Source: Thalassospira lucentensis MCCC 1A00383 = DSM 14000 (GTDB taxonomy: Bacteria > Pseudomonadota > Alphaproteobacteria > Rhodospirillales > Thalassospiraceae). From it: DNA of 64,000 nt. The stretch spans positions 372,001-436,000 of the forward strand of contig NZ_ATWN01000002.1 of assembly GCF_000421265.1 (NCBI RefSeq), written 5' to 3'. The notes under the pieces are model-generated. The model was given only the letters and a program-made list of their open reading frames with translations, had not been told where the DNA came from and ran no database searches. The translations under genes and the position numbers were made by a program. Shown one piece after another: positions 1 to 8,936 of this stretch; positions within the stretch are counted from its first letter, which is position 1; the number at the start of each line of letters is the position of its first letter.

Positions 1-38
1 TCTGGGCGTGTTCCTGCGATAATCGCAATTTTACTCAT
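1..38 (-). CDS. wecB: UDP-N-acetylglucosamine 2-epimerase (non-hydrolysing), N-terminal fragment
   Basis: Only the first 12 complete codons lie in the window, reading MSKIAIIAGTRP and running off the left edge on the minus strand. The beta-strand followed by GTRP(E) is the N-terminal signature of the WecB-type UDP-GlcNAc/ManNAc 2-epimerase family, which supplies UDP-ManNAc for surface polysaccharides. The ATG (36-38) lies 8 bp inside the end of the upstream glycosyltransferase gene, so the two are probably translationally coupled. Family assignment rests on a very short stretch and would be settled by sequence to the left. Confidence 0.6.
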   Translation of the reverse strand, partial: MSKIAIIAGTRP

Positions 39-1233
39 CTTGTCTTGGCCTCTTTATGTCGGGGATGGCTGTTTTTGTCTTTTCCATCTCATTTGTCAGC
101 AAGTGATATATCTTTTCGTTGCAAGTCGCAGGGTCAAAAATCCGTTTAAAAGCGTCCTTTGTTCTTTGCCCATATAGTGCTGATTTTTGTTCATCACTAG
201 CCAGTTCAATGAGAGTAGACCGGAAGCTTTGCGGGGTGCCTGAACACCACACTATAGAGGCGTCCTTGTACTCGACTGGACGTCCTTGCCGCGGTTCGTT
301 CAGTACAATAGGCAGGCCTACCAAGCCAGCTTCAATTACTGTTTTTGGGACTTCTGCGAAAAGAGTAAAGGCGATGAAGGCGTCAAAATTTTTTAATTGT
401 TCAATAAGCATAATGTTCTGCATTCGTGGAATTAGAGTCACCCTTTGTGACATGTTATGTTTTTCTATCCATTGCTCCACTTGAAACCTATTCGGACCAT
501 CACCCACTACCGTGAGATGAAGATTCTCACAATTCTTGATTGCGTTCAAAATTGGAAATATTGATTTTCCATCAATAAGTCTACCAACAGTAATTAATCG
601 AAAAGAAGATTTCCGAACATAGGAACGCTTTGTATCGCAGCCCCGAACGCCAACCGAATTAGGGATAAGAACAGTTTTTTTTCTGTACTTTATTGGGATG
701 GTGTCCACAGCTGGGCTGTAAACTGGCGCCAGAAAATCAATGTTTTTATGAGTGTACCGCCTGAGGAAATACTCAAAAAATCGGATCAAACGATGCTTTA
801 TGGATATGGCTTCAGTTTTTGGCGCGGTTAAATGGCAGGTGTGAATGCTGGCAACACTTCTGTATCCGTATTGTTTTCCAATGATTGCAGCTACAGTTCC
901 CGCAAACGTATCTCCGTAAGCTCTGACTGATACTGATTTTACATCATGAAAGCTTAGGTTCAATTGCTTGTTGATATACTTTTTAATAAGTTGCGGGATG
1001 AATAATGTTGTCAGCATTCCTTGGAAAGTCATAAGATTAGTAGTATAGAATTCGGCATACGCATTTCCGCATAGTTTTTTTATTTCTTCCGCCTCAGGTT
1101 CATCTGGGCAAAGAGATATTATTGCTATTCTTGAAAACTTTCCACCAGGGTTGAGATATGAATAGGGTGTTTCACCTTTCGTGATCCACTCTGATATGCG
1201 TGCAGCAACAACAACGATTAACAAATTCGACAA
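31..1233 (-). CDS. GT4-family glycosyltransferase
   Basis: A 400-residue GT-B glycosyltransferase (group 1/GT4 type) probably transferring a sugar to a growing surface glycan at the cytoplasmic face. The C-terminal half shows the family pattern: VGRLIDGKS near residue 220, VVGDGPN near 245, and the nucleotide-sugar motif E..KTVIEAGLVGLPIV near 300-320. No ATG is available at the N-terminus; an in-frame TGA lies just upstream, so the start is probably TTG at 1233, preceded by a GGTGA-like ribosome site. The gene is AT-rich, like its neighbours in this polysaccharide cluster. The acceptor and donor sugars cannot be read from the sequence. Confidence 0.8.
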   Translation of the reverse strand: MSNLLIVVVAARISEWITKGETPYSYLNPGGKFSRIAIISLCPDEPEAEEIKKLCGNAYAEFYTTNLMTFQGMLTTLFIPQLIKKYINKQLNLSFHDVKSVSVRAYGDTFAGTVAAIIGKQYGYRSVASIHTCHLTAPKTEAISIKHRLIRFFEYFLRRYTHKNIDFLAPVYSPAVDTIPIKYRKKTVLIPNSVGVRGCDTKRSYVRKSSFRLITVGRLIDGKSIFPILNAIKNCENLHLTVVGDGPNRFQVEQWIEKHNMSQRVTLIPRMQNIMLIEQLKNFDAFIAFTLFAEVPKTVIEAGLVGLPIVLNEPRQGRPVEYKDASIVWCSGTPQSFRSTLIELASDEQKSALYGQRTKDAFKRIFDPATCNEKIYHLLTNEMEKTKTAIPDIKRPRQDE

Positions 1234-1564
1234 TAGTCATCACCAGTTAATGGGTGTAAATTTATGTGGCTATCGGTCTGGCTTCTTGAGGTATCATATT
1301 GGCAATATGCCATATTCATACTTATTGTGTCGCTCACGGTTTTTGAAAATTAGCGTGCTTGTCTTGTTTGGGGGAGCATAAAACATAGTGATTTTTTCGA
1401 TATTCCGTCAACTGGGCCGCAATTTATCTATGTGGACAGTTTGATGTTGATTGGAAGATTTTCATTAGTAAGAGTGTAATCTTATTTCTGGGATAGTGCT
1501 AACGTTCAGTTTAGGCTCTTAATTTCGACTTGATTTATATAAACACCAAGTTTTGGATTTTATA
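1234..1564. other. AT-rich divergent intergenic region
   Basis: About 330 bp between the minus-strand glycosyltransferase and the plus-strand methyltransferase. It is AT-rich and presumably holds promoters for both directions. I see no convincing gene, repeat or terminator; a possible 66-codon plus-strand reading frame overlaps the glycosyltransferase start and has no family resemblance. Confidence 0.5.
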
Positions 1565-2335
1565 ATGCGTTCATTTGTCTTGTGGGTTGTCGGTGCGATC
1601 TCTTGTATATTTCGGTTAATTCCAGGAAAGGCGAGAGGCGGGCTGATCTTTGGACTCCTTATGATCGAGTCTCGTATCGGGCAGCCAGCGGCAGCGTTAA
1701 GACGATTGTACCTCATAAAGGATAACTTGGAGCGATTGCTGTCTGAGCGGGCCATGGCATATGAAGGAGGGGAGCATCCAAAGCATCGTTTAATGCGATA
1801 CCATGATTTTTTTGTCGAAAATATCAGCCAGGGTAATCGTGTTGTTGACATTGGTTGTGGATATGGTGCCGTCGCACGATCTATAGCCTTGAACGTATCG
1901 CAGAGTCAGGTCTTCGGTGTCGAGATGGACGAGCAACGTTTTAATCAGGCAATAGCCGCCGATAATCCACAAAATCTTAAATTTATATTTGGTGATGCAT
2001 TTCAGGTGCTGCCAGATGGAGTTGCCGATGTAGTTGTTCTCTCAAATGTATTGGAGCACATTGAGGATAGACAGGCATTCTTGAGGCGGATTGTGAATGT
2101 GTTGTCACCAGGAAAAATTCTCATCCGAGTTCCCGCGTTTCAGCGCGAATGGCATGTTCCCCTCAGAAAGGAACTTGAGATAACGTATTTTAATGATCAG
2201 ACGCATTTTATTGAACATACTGTTTCCGAATTTGAGGACGAGTTACACCGTGCCAACATACAAATTGATAGTTTAAGAACAATTTGGGGCGAGATATGGG
2301 CCGTTTGTCATCCAGCCAAACCAACGGGACAATGA
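1565..2335 (+). CDS. class I SAM-dependent methyltransferase
   Basis: A roughly 256-residue protein with a Rossmann methyltransferase core: motif I VVDIGCGYGAVAR, an acidic strand FGVEMDE, and motif IV VVVLSNVLEHIED (Methyltransf_11/23 type). The N-terminus (about residues 2-20) is hydrophobic and could be a membrane anchor. I chose ATG 1565; an in-frame TTG at 1553 is also possible, and neither has a strong Shine-Dalgarno. The following GT2 gene starts 3 bp after the stop, so the two form an operon. Likely role: O-methylation or capping of a glycan; the substrate is unknown. Confidence 0.72.
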   Translation: MRSFVLWVVGAISCIFRLIPGKARGGLIFGLLMIESRIGQPAAALRRLYLIKDNLERLLSERAMAYEGGEHPKHRLMRYHDFFVENISQGNRVVDIGCGYGAVARSIALNVSQSQVFGVEMDEQRFNQAIAADNPQNLKFIFGDAFQVLPDGVADVVVLSNVLEHIEDRQAFLRRIVNVLSPGKILIRVPAFQREWHVPLRKELEITYFNDQTHFIEHTVSEFEDELHRANIQIDSLRTIWGEIWAVCHPAKPTGQ

Positions 2336-2338
2336 GGG

Positions 2339-3190
2339 ATGTTGCCTTCAGTTTCTGTAGTTATTCCTTGCTATAATGGGCACGCGTTCTTGGATCAGGT
2401 TGTTCAGTCTGTGCTCAATCAGACAGTCAAACCTCTGGAAATCATCATTGTAGATGATGGTTCGGATAATCCTGAAACCATCAAGTTCCTGGACGAAATT
2501 TCAAGTAGAGTGCTTCTCATAAGGCAGGAAAACAAAGGTTTGCCGCGTGCTCGCAATGTAGGGTTCGCTGCTGCTAAAGGAGAATACATTCTTCCCCTTG
2601 ACTGCGATGATTGGCTGGAACCTGAATTCTTAGAGATGGGTTTGAAGTTGATTACTGAGAATGATGGTATCGACTTCATGTTTTCTTGGATGTCTCTGGA
2701 GGCAGAGTCATCTGGAATTTTGGAAAAGCACTATAACTTTTTTGAACAGTTGTTCTTAAATCAACTTCCCTACTGCATTCTTCAACCCAAAAGAATTTGG
2801 GAGGATTTGGGGGGGTATGATGAGTTGATGCGCAAAGGTTATGAAGACTGGGAGTGGAATATCCGGTTAGGCAAGGCTGGTTATAAGGGGGGGGTCATTA
2901 AGCGCCCGCTATTCCACTACCGAGTGCAATCAACGGCAATGCTAGCCAGTATATCTCGACGGAAACATGTCGACTTGTGGATGTTTATTCGTGAAAAACA
3001 TGCAGGTCTCTACTCCGGCAAGGAGTTGTTCGCTATGTGGAAAATATGGCGTCACTCTGGCTCAACTAGACCGTTGTTCTTATATTTCGGTTGGGAAGCT
3101 CTGTATCGTCTTCTGCCCAAAGCCCTGTTCAGGTTTTTGGTTTCTACGTTATTCTCTCGTGCGCATTCTGCCCGTTTTAAGAAGAAATAG
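2339..3190 (+). CDS. GT2-family glycosyltransferase
   Basis: A 283-residue GT-A glycosyltransferase. The N-terminal nucleotide-binding segment reads VVIPCYNGHAF and continues to IIIVDDGSDN. The metal-binding DxD is in LDCDDW (about residues 84-89), and an acceptor-site acidic motif is in GYEDWEWNIRL near 167. It starts 3 bp after the methyltransferase stop, with GAGGG acting as a close ribosome site. It probably adds one sugar during surface polysaccharide or lipopolysaccharide assembly. The C-terminal third is basic and aromatic without clear membrane helices. It converges on the aminotransferase gene. Confidence 0.82.
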   Translation: MLPSVSVVIPCYNGHAFLDQVVQSVLNQTVKPLEIIIVDDGSDNPETIKFLDEISSRVLLIRQENKGLPRARNVGFAAAKGEYILPLDCDDWLEPEFLEMGLKLITENDGIDFMFSWMSLEAESSGILEKHYNFFEQLFLNQLPYCILQPKRIWEDLGGYDELMRKGYEDWEWNIRLGKAGYKGGVIKRPLFHYRVQSTAMLASISRRKHVDLWMFIREKHAGLYSGKELFAMWKIWRHSGSTRPLFLYFGWEALYRLLPKALFRFLVSTLFSRAHSARFKKK

Positions 3191-3226
3191 TTTATCTTTT
3201 TTGCCCGTATCCAGACAAATCGGGAG

Positions 3227-4426
3227 TTACAGGCTTTTTAAAGACGAGACTACGGCTTCAATGTCTCTCGGGGACATTGAAGTATAGATCGGAAGTGAAA
3301 GGCAGGAGTTGTAGAAGCTTAGTGTGCCTGAAAAATCAACTCCGACTGTTTGTGTGCGATAGTAAGGCTGAAGATGAACAGGGATGTAGTGAACTTGAGT
3401 ACCAATTCCATCATTTTTCAGTTTTTCCATCACGTGATTACGCCCTTTACCTAGAAAATCGTTGTCAAAGAGTGCAATCATTAAGTGAGGGCATGGCGAG
3501 CAATTGGGAACGCGATTAGCTAGCCTAATCCCTTCCGGCAGGCTGTTCTCCAGAGAGTAGTATTTTTCCCGTAATTCTCTTCTCTTGGCTGCGAACATAT
3601 CGAGCTTTTTAAGTTGGCTGCTGCCAAGAGCGCACTGAATGTCAGATGCCCTGTAGTTGTAGCCTGGTTGAGACATTTCATAGTACCAACTACCCCATTC
3701 GCCCGAGCGGTCCTTGCCTGTATCTTCTGAGACAAACTCTTCTGGTTTACGGGTGATCCCATGATTCCGAAAAAGCTCAAGCTTTTTTGCAAAGTCACTC
3801 GAATTGGTCGTAACCGCTCCACCTTCACCCATCGCAATGGTCTTCACAGGATGAAAAGAAAAGGCTGTCAGGTCTGACCACTTACAGTCACCTGCGACGT
3901 GTTCGAGGTTGGGGCCATAAGTTGTGCCTATCGCGTGACATGCATCTTCGATGACAAACATGCCTTCGCGCCGCGCAACTTTGCTTATTGCTTCCATGTC
4001 ACAGAGTTGCCCCGCTAAATGCACGGGCACTACAACTTTGGGGGACAGGCCAGCTTTCTTTGCGCGAAGAATGGCGTCTTCTAGGTGATCTTTGGTCATT
4101 AAGCCTGTTGCTGGATCGCAGTCTGCGAAAATGACTTTAGCTCCAGTAAATGTCATTGCGTTGGCAGAGGCGAGAAATGTTACTGATGGGACAATGGCAG
4201 CATCGTTCTCAGAAAGACCGATTGCATGAGCTGCCATATGTAGTGCGGCCGTACCAGAGTTGCATACAATTGCGTAATTGGAGTTCGTTTTATCTGCGAG
4301 CAGACCTTCAAACTCATTCACAGCTGGGCCGGTTGTAAGATAATCGGATTTAAGCACCTTTACGATGGCTTCTATATCATCCTGATCAATTGATTGTCGG
4401 CCATATGGGATAAATTTTTGCGTCAT
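3227..4426 (-). CDS. DegT/DnrJ/EryC1 sugar aminotransferase, PseC-like
   Basis: A 399-residue PLP-dependent nucleotide-sugar aminotransferase. The N-terminus FIPYGRQSIDQDDI and DYLTTGPAVNEFE matches PseC (UDP-4-keto-6-deoxy-L-AltNAc transaminase of the pseudaminic acid route) more closely than other DegT subfamilies. PLP features are IEDACHAIG (about 159-167) and the Schiff-base lysine, about Lys195, in FHPVKTIAMGEGG. ATG 4426 is preferred because it overlaps the galE stop as ATGA (4423-4426); an extension to 4453 is open but unlikely. No pseB, pseH or pseI is in the window, so the exact sugar product is uncertain. Confidence 0.75.
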   Translation of the reverse strand: MTQKFIPYGRQSIDQDDIEAIVKVLKSDYLTTGPAVNEFEGLLADKTNSNYAIVCNSGTAALHMAAHAIGLSENDAAIVPSVTFLASANAMTFTGAKVIFADCDPATGLMTKDHLEDAILRAKKAGLSPKVVVPVHLAGQLCDMEAISKVARREGMFVIEDACHAIGTTYGPNLEHVAGDCKWSDLTAFSFHPVKTIAMGEGGAVTTNSSDFAKKLELFRNHGITRKPEEFVSEDTGKDRSGEWGSWYYEMSQPGYNYRASDIQCALGSSQLKKLDMFAAKRRELREKYYSLENSLPEGIRLANRVPNCSPCPHLMIALFDNDFLGKGRNHVMEKLKNDGIGTQVHYIPVHLQPYYRTQTVGVDFSGTLSFYNSCLSLPIYTSMSPRDIEAVVSSLKSL

Positions 4427-5409
4427 TTTGATTGGCTTTCGAAAAAGCTCCAAGCATGGGAAATGATTTCTTCGAGGTTTCGGAACCTTGCCGTCCAGTT
4501 AAGTAACCTTTTAGCTTTTTGGGCGCTTGCAACCAAGCGTTCAGGATCCCCGTCTCGACGTTTTTGATAGTTAATCTCGAAACTTTTCCCAGTTATCTGT
4601 TGGCATAGTTCTAAAACTTGCAACACGGATGCACCTGACTCCGTGCCAATGTTTATGTAGTCAAAATTTGGTTGATGCTGGTTGGTAACAAAACTGAGAG
4701 CATCAATATGTGCTTTAGCAAGGTCATCGACATGAATATAGTCCCGGATACAGGTTCCGTCCAAGGTGTTGTAATCCGTTCCAAACACTTGCATCCCAGA
4801 AGTAATGCCAGAGGCAGCTTGAAGCGCTAGAGGAATCAGATGCGTTTCTGGAGTGTGTCTTTCCCCCGCACGTGCATTTGGGTCGGCACCCGCAGCGTTG
4901 AAATAACGAAGTGCAAGTGCTTTGAAGCCATATATTTCGCTGTAGTCTTGCAAGATTGTTTCTACGATAGCTTTGGAGCGTCCATAAGGATTGGTTGGTC
5001 TTATCTGTTGCTCCTCGTCTATCAATTGTTGGGAGCAATTTCCATAAACGGCTGCGGTTGAAGAAAATACTATACTATAGCATTCGTTGGCGCGCATTGA
5101 CGCAAACAGAACTTGTGATCCTGTTACATTAACATTGTAAAAGTCCTCAGGTGTCTTCATCGACAAACCTGCTTCGATTAGCCCAGCTAAATGAATTACG
5201 GCAATCGGTTTATAATCTTTAAAAATATGATCTAACGTTGCGCGATCACGTATGTCTCCACGAACAAATGAAGCTTCGATCGGGACCGAGTCCCTATGAC
5301 CATTTGTAAGATTGTCGAGAACGACCGGGCAATATCCATGTTCCAGTAATCTCAAGCAAATATGTGAACCTATGTAACCTGCGCCACCGGTAACAAGTAT
5401 GTTTTTCAT
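4423..5409 (-). CDS. galE: UDP-glucose 4-epimerase
   Basis: A 328-residue extended SDR that interconverts UDP-glucose and UDP-galactose (or the N-acetyl forms). Visible landmarks are the NAD-binding GGAGYIGSH (8-16), the serine region FSSTAAVYG (115-123), and the catalytic pair Tyr142/Lys146 in NPYGRSK. Length is normal for bacterial GalE. It is first in a minus-strand operon with the PseC-like gene (4-bp ATGA overlap), which suggests it feeds a surface glycan rather than the Leloir pathway; no galK or galT is nearby. Confidence 0.9.
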   Translation of the reverse strand: MKNILVTGGAGYIGSHICLRLLEHGYCPVVLDNLTNGHRDSVPIEASFVRGDIRDRATLDHIFKDYKPIAVIHLAGLIEAGLSMKTPEDFYNVNVTGSQVLFASMRANECYSIVFSSTAAVYGNCSQQLIDEEQQIRPTNPYGRSKAIVETILQDYSEIYGFKALALRYFNAAGADPNARAGERHTPETHLIPLALQAASGITSGMQVFGTDYNTLDGTCIRDYIHVDDLAKAHIDALSFVTNQHQPNFDYINIGTESGASVLQVLELCQQITGKSFEINYQKRRDGDPERLVASAQKAKRLLNWTARFRNLEEIISHAWSFFESQSK

Positions 5410-5792
5410 TGGAGTATGGTGCCCACTTTTGTAATTTTAGTCGAGACACATAAATTTATGCAGTAGGCTGAATAACTAGCTTTCTAAGCGCATAAGGTAC
5501 AGAGCAAAATCTTATATTGTTTAAATAGTGTGCGCCTTGGGGCCGCCAATAAGTCCTATTACATTACATCCAGTTCATTTTTCTTTTTTTGAGTTTTCCT
5601 TTGGCAACGAGTAGCGTGAAGAGCGGTGTGGCGTTTCGATTAAACGCTGTAACGCTGCCAAAAAAAGCCCTTCGGATAGAGTTCTTCTGCCCTAGGTGTG
5701 AACGCCCTTAGCCCCGCGGCGCGCTGTTCTATTTCTTGCTGCGCAGAAAGCGACCTACTTCAAAATGGATCAGATTTATGCAAAGGGTTTAA
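5410..5792. other. intergenic region between galE and the Lrp gene
   Basis: A divergent gap of about 380 bp. The half next to galE is AT-rich like the glycan cluster. The half next to the Lrp-type gene is GC-richer, so the compositional edge of the glycan segment appears to fall at about 5.6 kb. Promoters for both directions should lie here. I see no convincing gene, strong palindrome or terminator. Confidence 0.5.
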
Positions 5793-6254
5793 ATGGCCGA
5801 ACTGGATCAGATCGATACCAAAATCCTGCGTTTGTTACAGGAAAACGCCGATATTCCCAATGCGGATCTGGCCGGAAAGATCGGCCTGTCGCCATCGGCC
5901 TGTTTGCGGCGCGTCGCCAAGCTGCGCGAAACCGGCGTGATTTTGAAAACCGTTGCGGTGGTCGACCCGGCCTTGATCGGACGGCCGCTCACGGCGGTGA
6001 TCAATCTTGAATTTCACCGGCACGGCAATCGCTATCGTCAGGACTTCATTCGCAAAACCCGCGAACTTGCCGCTGTCCGGCAATGCTTTCTGGTCACCGG
6101 GGAAGTCACCGGCGTTCTGGTTTTGCACATGCGCGATATGGCCGAATATACAGCCCTCTGCGACACATTGTTTGATGCCGATGACAACATCGTCTGGTAC
6201 CGGACTTATATCGTGACAGAAATTCTAAAAGATGACACAGGGGTTGCTTTTTAG
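5793..6254 (+). CDS. Lrp/AsnC-family transcriptional regulator
   Basis: A 153-residue feast/famine regulator. Residues 1-60 form the AsnC-type winged helix (LDQIDTKILRLLQENADIP, then LSPSACLRRVAKLRETG as recognition helix). The rest is the RAM/ligand domain (about 65-150), with TGEVTGVLVLHMRDMAEY typical of the effector-binding interface. Such proteins form octamers and respond to amino acids. No adjacent amino-acid gene hints at its target; the downstream neighbour is the convergent histidine kinase, 15 bp away. It could be Lrp-like or a BkdR/PutR-like local regulator. Confidence 0.88.
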   Translation: MAELDQIDTKILRLLQENADIPNADLAGKIGLSPSACLRRVAKLRETGVILKTVAVVDPALIGRPLTAVINLEFHRHGNRYRQDFIRKTRELAAVRQCFLVTGEVTGVLVLHMRDMAEYTALCDTLFDADDNIVWYRTYIVTEILKDDTGVAF

Positions 6255-6269
6255 GGGCGTGATGCACTT

Positions 6270-7697
6270 TCATGGTTTTTTGGTTGGTAGTTTCTTTTTT
6301 GCGTCGGTTTGTAAGCCCGTCCGGTCTTCTGCGGGCAAAAGAACATGAAATGTCGTGCCTTTATTGACCTCTGTTTCAAACCAGATGCGTCCACCATGAC
6401 GGATTTGGACAATGTCATGCGTAATCGCAAGTCCCTGACCCGTCCCTTTGCCAACACCCTTTGTGGTAAAGAACGGGTTGAAGACTTTTGACCGGTTTTC
6501 CGGGGGAATTCCTGCGCCGTTATCTGCAATGCTAATCAGAATGCTGTCATCAAGGGATGTTGTTTTGACCGTAATTTGGCCGTCGTCAGGTGAGCGGCCT
6601 GCGCTGTTGATGGCCTGCGCCGCATTGACAATCAGATTGAGGAAAACCTGATTGATTTCATTGACATGAGAAGGGATATGCGGAAGCTCAGGATCCAGGT
6701 CTTCAACCAGGTTGGCGTAATGCTTCCATTCATTCCTGGAAATCACCAAGACGTTCTGAAGCACACGGTTGATATCTGTTGCGGTTTTTTCCGTGCCACT
6801 TGGGTGGGAAAACTCTTTCATCGACAAAACAATCTTGGCGACCTGATTGATGCCATCAAGAGACTGTTGGGTCGCGTGGGGAATCTCATCAAGCAGAAAT
6901 TCAAGATCGGCATCGCGCATCTGTTTTGCGAAACGCGAAAATGCGTTATTGGACAATTCGTTGCGATGTTCCCACAAGACTTGCAGCGCAAGTCCTAGCA
7001 TACGTGAGATCGCGCCATATCCGTCATTCAGGAATTTCAGGTTGTCGCGGATATACTGGCTCGGCGTATTAATTTCATGCGCAATGCCGCCCGCCAAATG
7101 ACCTATCGCCTCAAGCTTTAAGGCTTCGCGCAGTTCACCTTCAAGTTTGTTGTGGGATTCTTCAGCCTGTTTCCTGCGGGTGATGTCGCGGAAAATATAC
7201 AAATAGTTCATCTCACCCGTGAGATTGGCCGGGCTTATGGTGATTTCCATCGGAAAGCTGTCGCCATCACGCCTTTGTGCCATCGTTTCGGTGTAGTCGT
7301 ATTTCAATGTCCCGCTTCGGATGCTGATGCATTTGTTGAGTAGCCGGTGCCGGATGGTTGCCTTCTTATCGATGAACATTATGTCGATGCTGCTGCCAAT
7401 CAGCGGGTTATCTTCGGCACGCAGGATTTCGGCGGCTGATTTATTGAAATCCTCAATAACACCACCGTTGTTCACAACAAGTATGCCTTCGACCACGCTG
7501 TCCAGAATGGTTTTAAGACGCTGTGTCGTTTCCTGCTGTCGTTTTTGTTGTTCTTCCAAAAGCGCGCGGAATTGCTTCTTAACTTCATCATCGCCGTCTA
7601 TTTCGTCGACTGATAGCAAAAGGTCGTTGGTTTCCACACTTACAGAATCGGAACTAAGAATTTTTGTTTCTTCTTGTTCGTTTTGCTTCTCACTCAT
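6270..7697 (-). CDS. soluble PAS-domain sensor histidine kinase
   Basis: A 475-residue kinase with no membrane segment. Order: acidic N-terminus, short coiled coil (about 38-62), PAS domain with PAC-like end (about 60-175, ending [10 protein letters not shown]), dimerisation/phosphoacceptor helix with His207 in [10 protein letters not shown], then a HATPase domain: N-box [10 protein letters not shown] (354-363), G1 DNGAGIP (about 392), G2 GKGTGQGLA (416-424). The HEINTP box places it in the HPK4-like group. It is last in a same-strand run of three receiver proteins (33 bp after the HD-GYP-like gene), so it is the obvious phosphodonor candidate for them. Cytoplasmic sensing (redox or small ligand) is inferred from the PAS domain. 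Confidence 0.88.
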   Translation of the reverse strand: MSEKQNEQEETKILSSDSVSVETNDLLLSVDEIDGDDEVKKQFRALLEEQQKRQQETTQRLKTILDSVVEGILVVNNGGVIEDFNKSAAEILRAEDNPLIGSSIDIMFIDKKATIRHRLLNKCISIRSGTLKYDYTETMAQRRDGDSFPMEITISPANLTGEMNYLYIFRDITRRKQAEESHNKLEGELREALKLEAIGHLAGGIAHEINTPSQYIRDNLKFLNDGYGAISRMLGLALQVLWEHRNELSNNAFSRFAKQMRDADLEFLLDEIPHATQQSLDGINQVAKIVLSMKEFSHPSGTEKTATDINRVLQNVLVISRNEWKHYANLVEDLDPELPHIPSHVNEINQVFLNLIVNAAQAINSAGRSPDDGQITVKTTSLDDSILISIADNGAGIPPENRSKVFNPFFTTKGVGKGTGQGLAITHDIVQIRHGGRIWFETEVNKGTTFHVLLPAEDRTGLQTDAKKKLPTKKP

Positions 7698-7730
7698 GAC
7701 ATAGATCCAGTTTGCCGCCCTTCAGACAGA

Positions 7731-8909
7731 TCACGTGCGCTTTCTCTTGATCCCGCGTTTGACTTCAACGGGTTCACGGAAGTCATGTGCTTTCTGAAAC
7801 ACTCTGATCCGCGCAAGCTGTACTTGGGAAATAAAGTTTCCATGCGTCAGGACGACATGATCTTCCATCGTTTCAAGATCCGTCATCAGAAGATCACCCT
7901 CTCGCAGATTATCAATACGGACACGCATTTCGAGTCCTTCGGGGGGGAACTCCTGTTCGCCATCAATGACGGCCAATAATGTGCGAATTTTGGAAAGTAG
8001 GACAGGATCATAGCGATGTGGTTTGCCACCAATCACTTCGAAATCAATATCGGTCGGCTCTGGCCCGTCTCCAACATCGGCAAGGTCTCTGGCAATACGC
8101 AATATTCTTGCCCCGAGTGGAATATTCTTACCAGAAGGCCCGCTTTCCGGGAAGCCACTGCCATCAAAGTTGCGGTTTTGCAAAAGGACCATATCTGCAA
8201 CCGCTTCAAGGCGTGGGATATTGCTAATCAGCTTATGCCCAACCTCCGGGGTTCTTCTTAACAAGTCTTTCTCAAGCGGTTGAAGAGGTTTGCCGAGTGC
8301 CAGACGCGCTAGAATATCGGGTGGCAAAGCCACAATACCGATCGGGCAAAGCAGTGCCGCAATTCCAAGTTCCCATGGGCGTGGGTATTCAAGTTCTTTG
8401 GCGATGATGTCACACCAGCCCTTCATTTTCATCGACCGTCCGAAAACCGTGGGATTAAGCTGTGCCATGACATCGATCAGAAGTTTGACACTCCCGGCAA
8501 GAGTCTCCTGTATGAGGGTTTTTTCGGCGGTAATCAGTTGATGCTGTCGTAAGCCATCAGACAGCGCTCTTTCGAGATCGGCTGTCTCATATGGTTTGGA
8601 GAAAAACCGGAAAATATGACCTTTGTTTATCGCATCAACCGCCGTTGCCTGATCGGCATTCCCTGTCAGCATGATACGCACGGTGTCAGGGCTTATTTTT
8701 TTGATTTTCTCAAGGAACTCAAGGCCATTCATGTTTGGCATTTGCATGTCGGCAACGCAGACCGCGATTGTGTCATGTTCCTCAAACATTTTAAGCGCAC
8801 TGGTTCCGCCTGCCGCGGTCAAAATCTCAAATTTTCCGCGCAGTTGACGGCGCAGCGCCATGAGCAGGTTAGAGTCATCGTCAACGAAGAGAATATGATA
8901 CTCGGCCAT
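7731..8909 (-). CDS. response regulator with degenerate HD-GYP-like output domain
   Basis: A 392-residue RpfG-like protein. The receiver (1-120) keeps the acidic triad (FVDDD), phospho-acceptor Asp54 (VADMQMP) and Lys105 (FFSKPY). The C-terminal domain has the HD-GYP fold pattern, but its metal site is lost: the expected HDIGK reads CPIGI (188-192) and the HHE triplet reads QNR (244-246). DGSGFP (249-254) and the histidine in PEVGHKLI are retained. It is therefore unlikely to hydrolyse cyclic-di-GMP and may be a binding or scaffold output. It sits between the HDOD regulator (27 bp upstream) and the histidine kinase. Confidence 0.82.
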   Translation of the reverse strand: MAEYHILFVDDDSNLLMALRRQLRGKFEILTAAGGTSALKMFEEHDTIAVCVADMQMPNMNGLEFLEKIKKISPDTVRIMLTGNADQATAVDAINKGHIFRFFSKPYETADLERALSDGLRQHQLITAEKTLIQETLAGSVKLLIDVMAQLNPTVFGRSMKMKGWCDIIAKELEYPRPWELGIAALLCPIGIVALPPDILARLALGKPLQPLEKDLLRRTPEVGHKLISNIPRLEAVADMVLLQNRNFDGSGFPESGPSGKNIPLGARILRIARDLADVGDGPEPTDIDFEVIGGKPHRYDPVLLSKIRTLLAVIDGEQEFPPEGLEMRVRIDNLREGDLLMTDLETMEDHVVLTHGNFISQVQLARIRVFQKAHDFREPVEVKRGIKRKRT

Positions 8910-8936
8910 TCAGGAAGCTTCCCCGTTTAGTGGAAA

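Noticed and set aside
1181..1381. 66-codon plus-strand frame at the start of the GT4 gene
   Set aside because: Overlaps the glycosyltransferase N-terminus antisense and has no supporting start signal.
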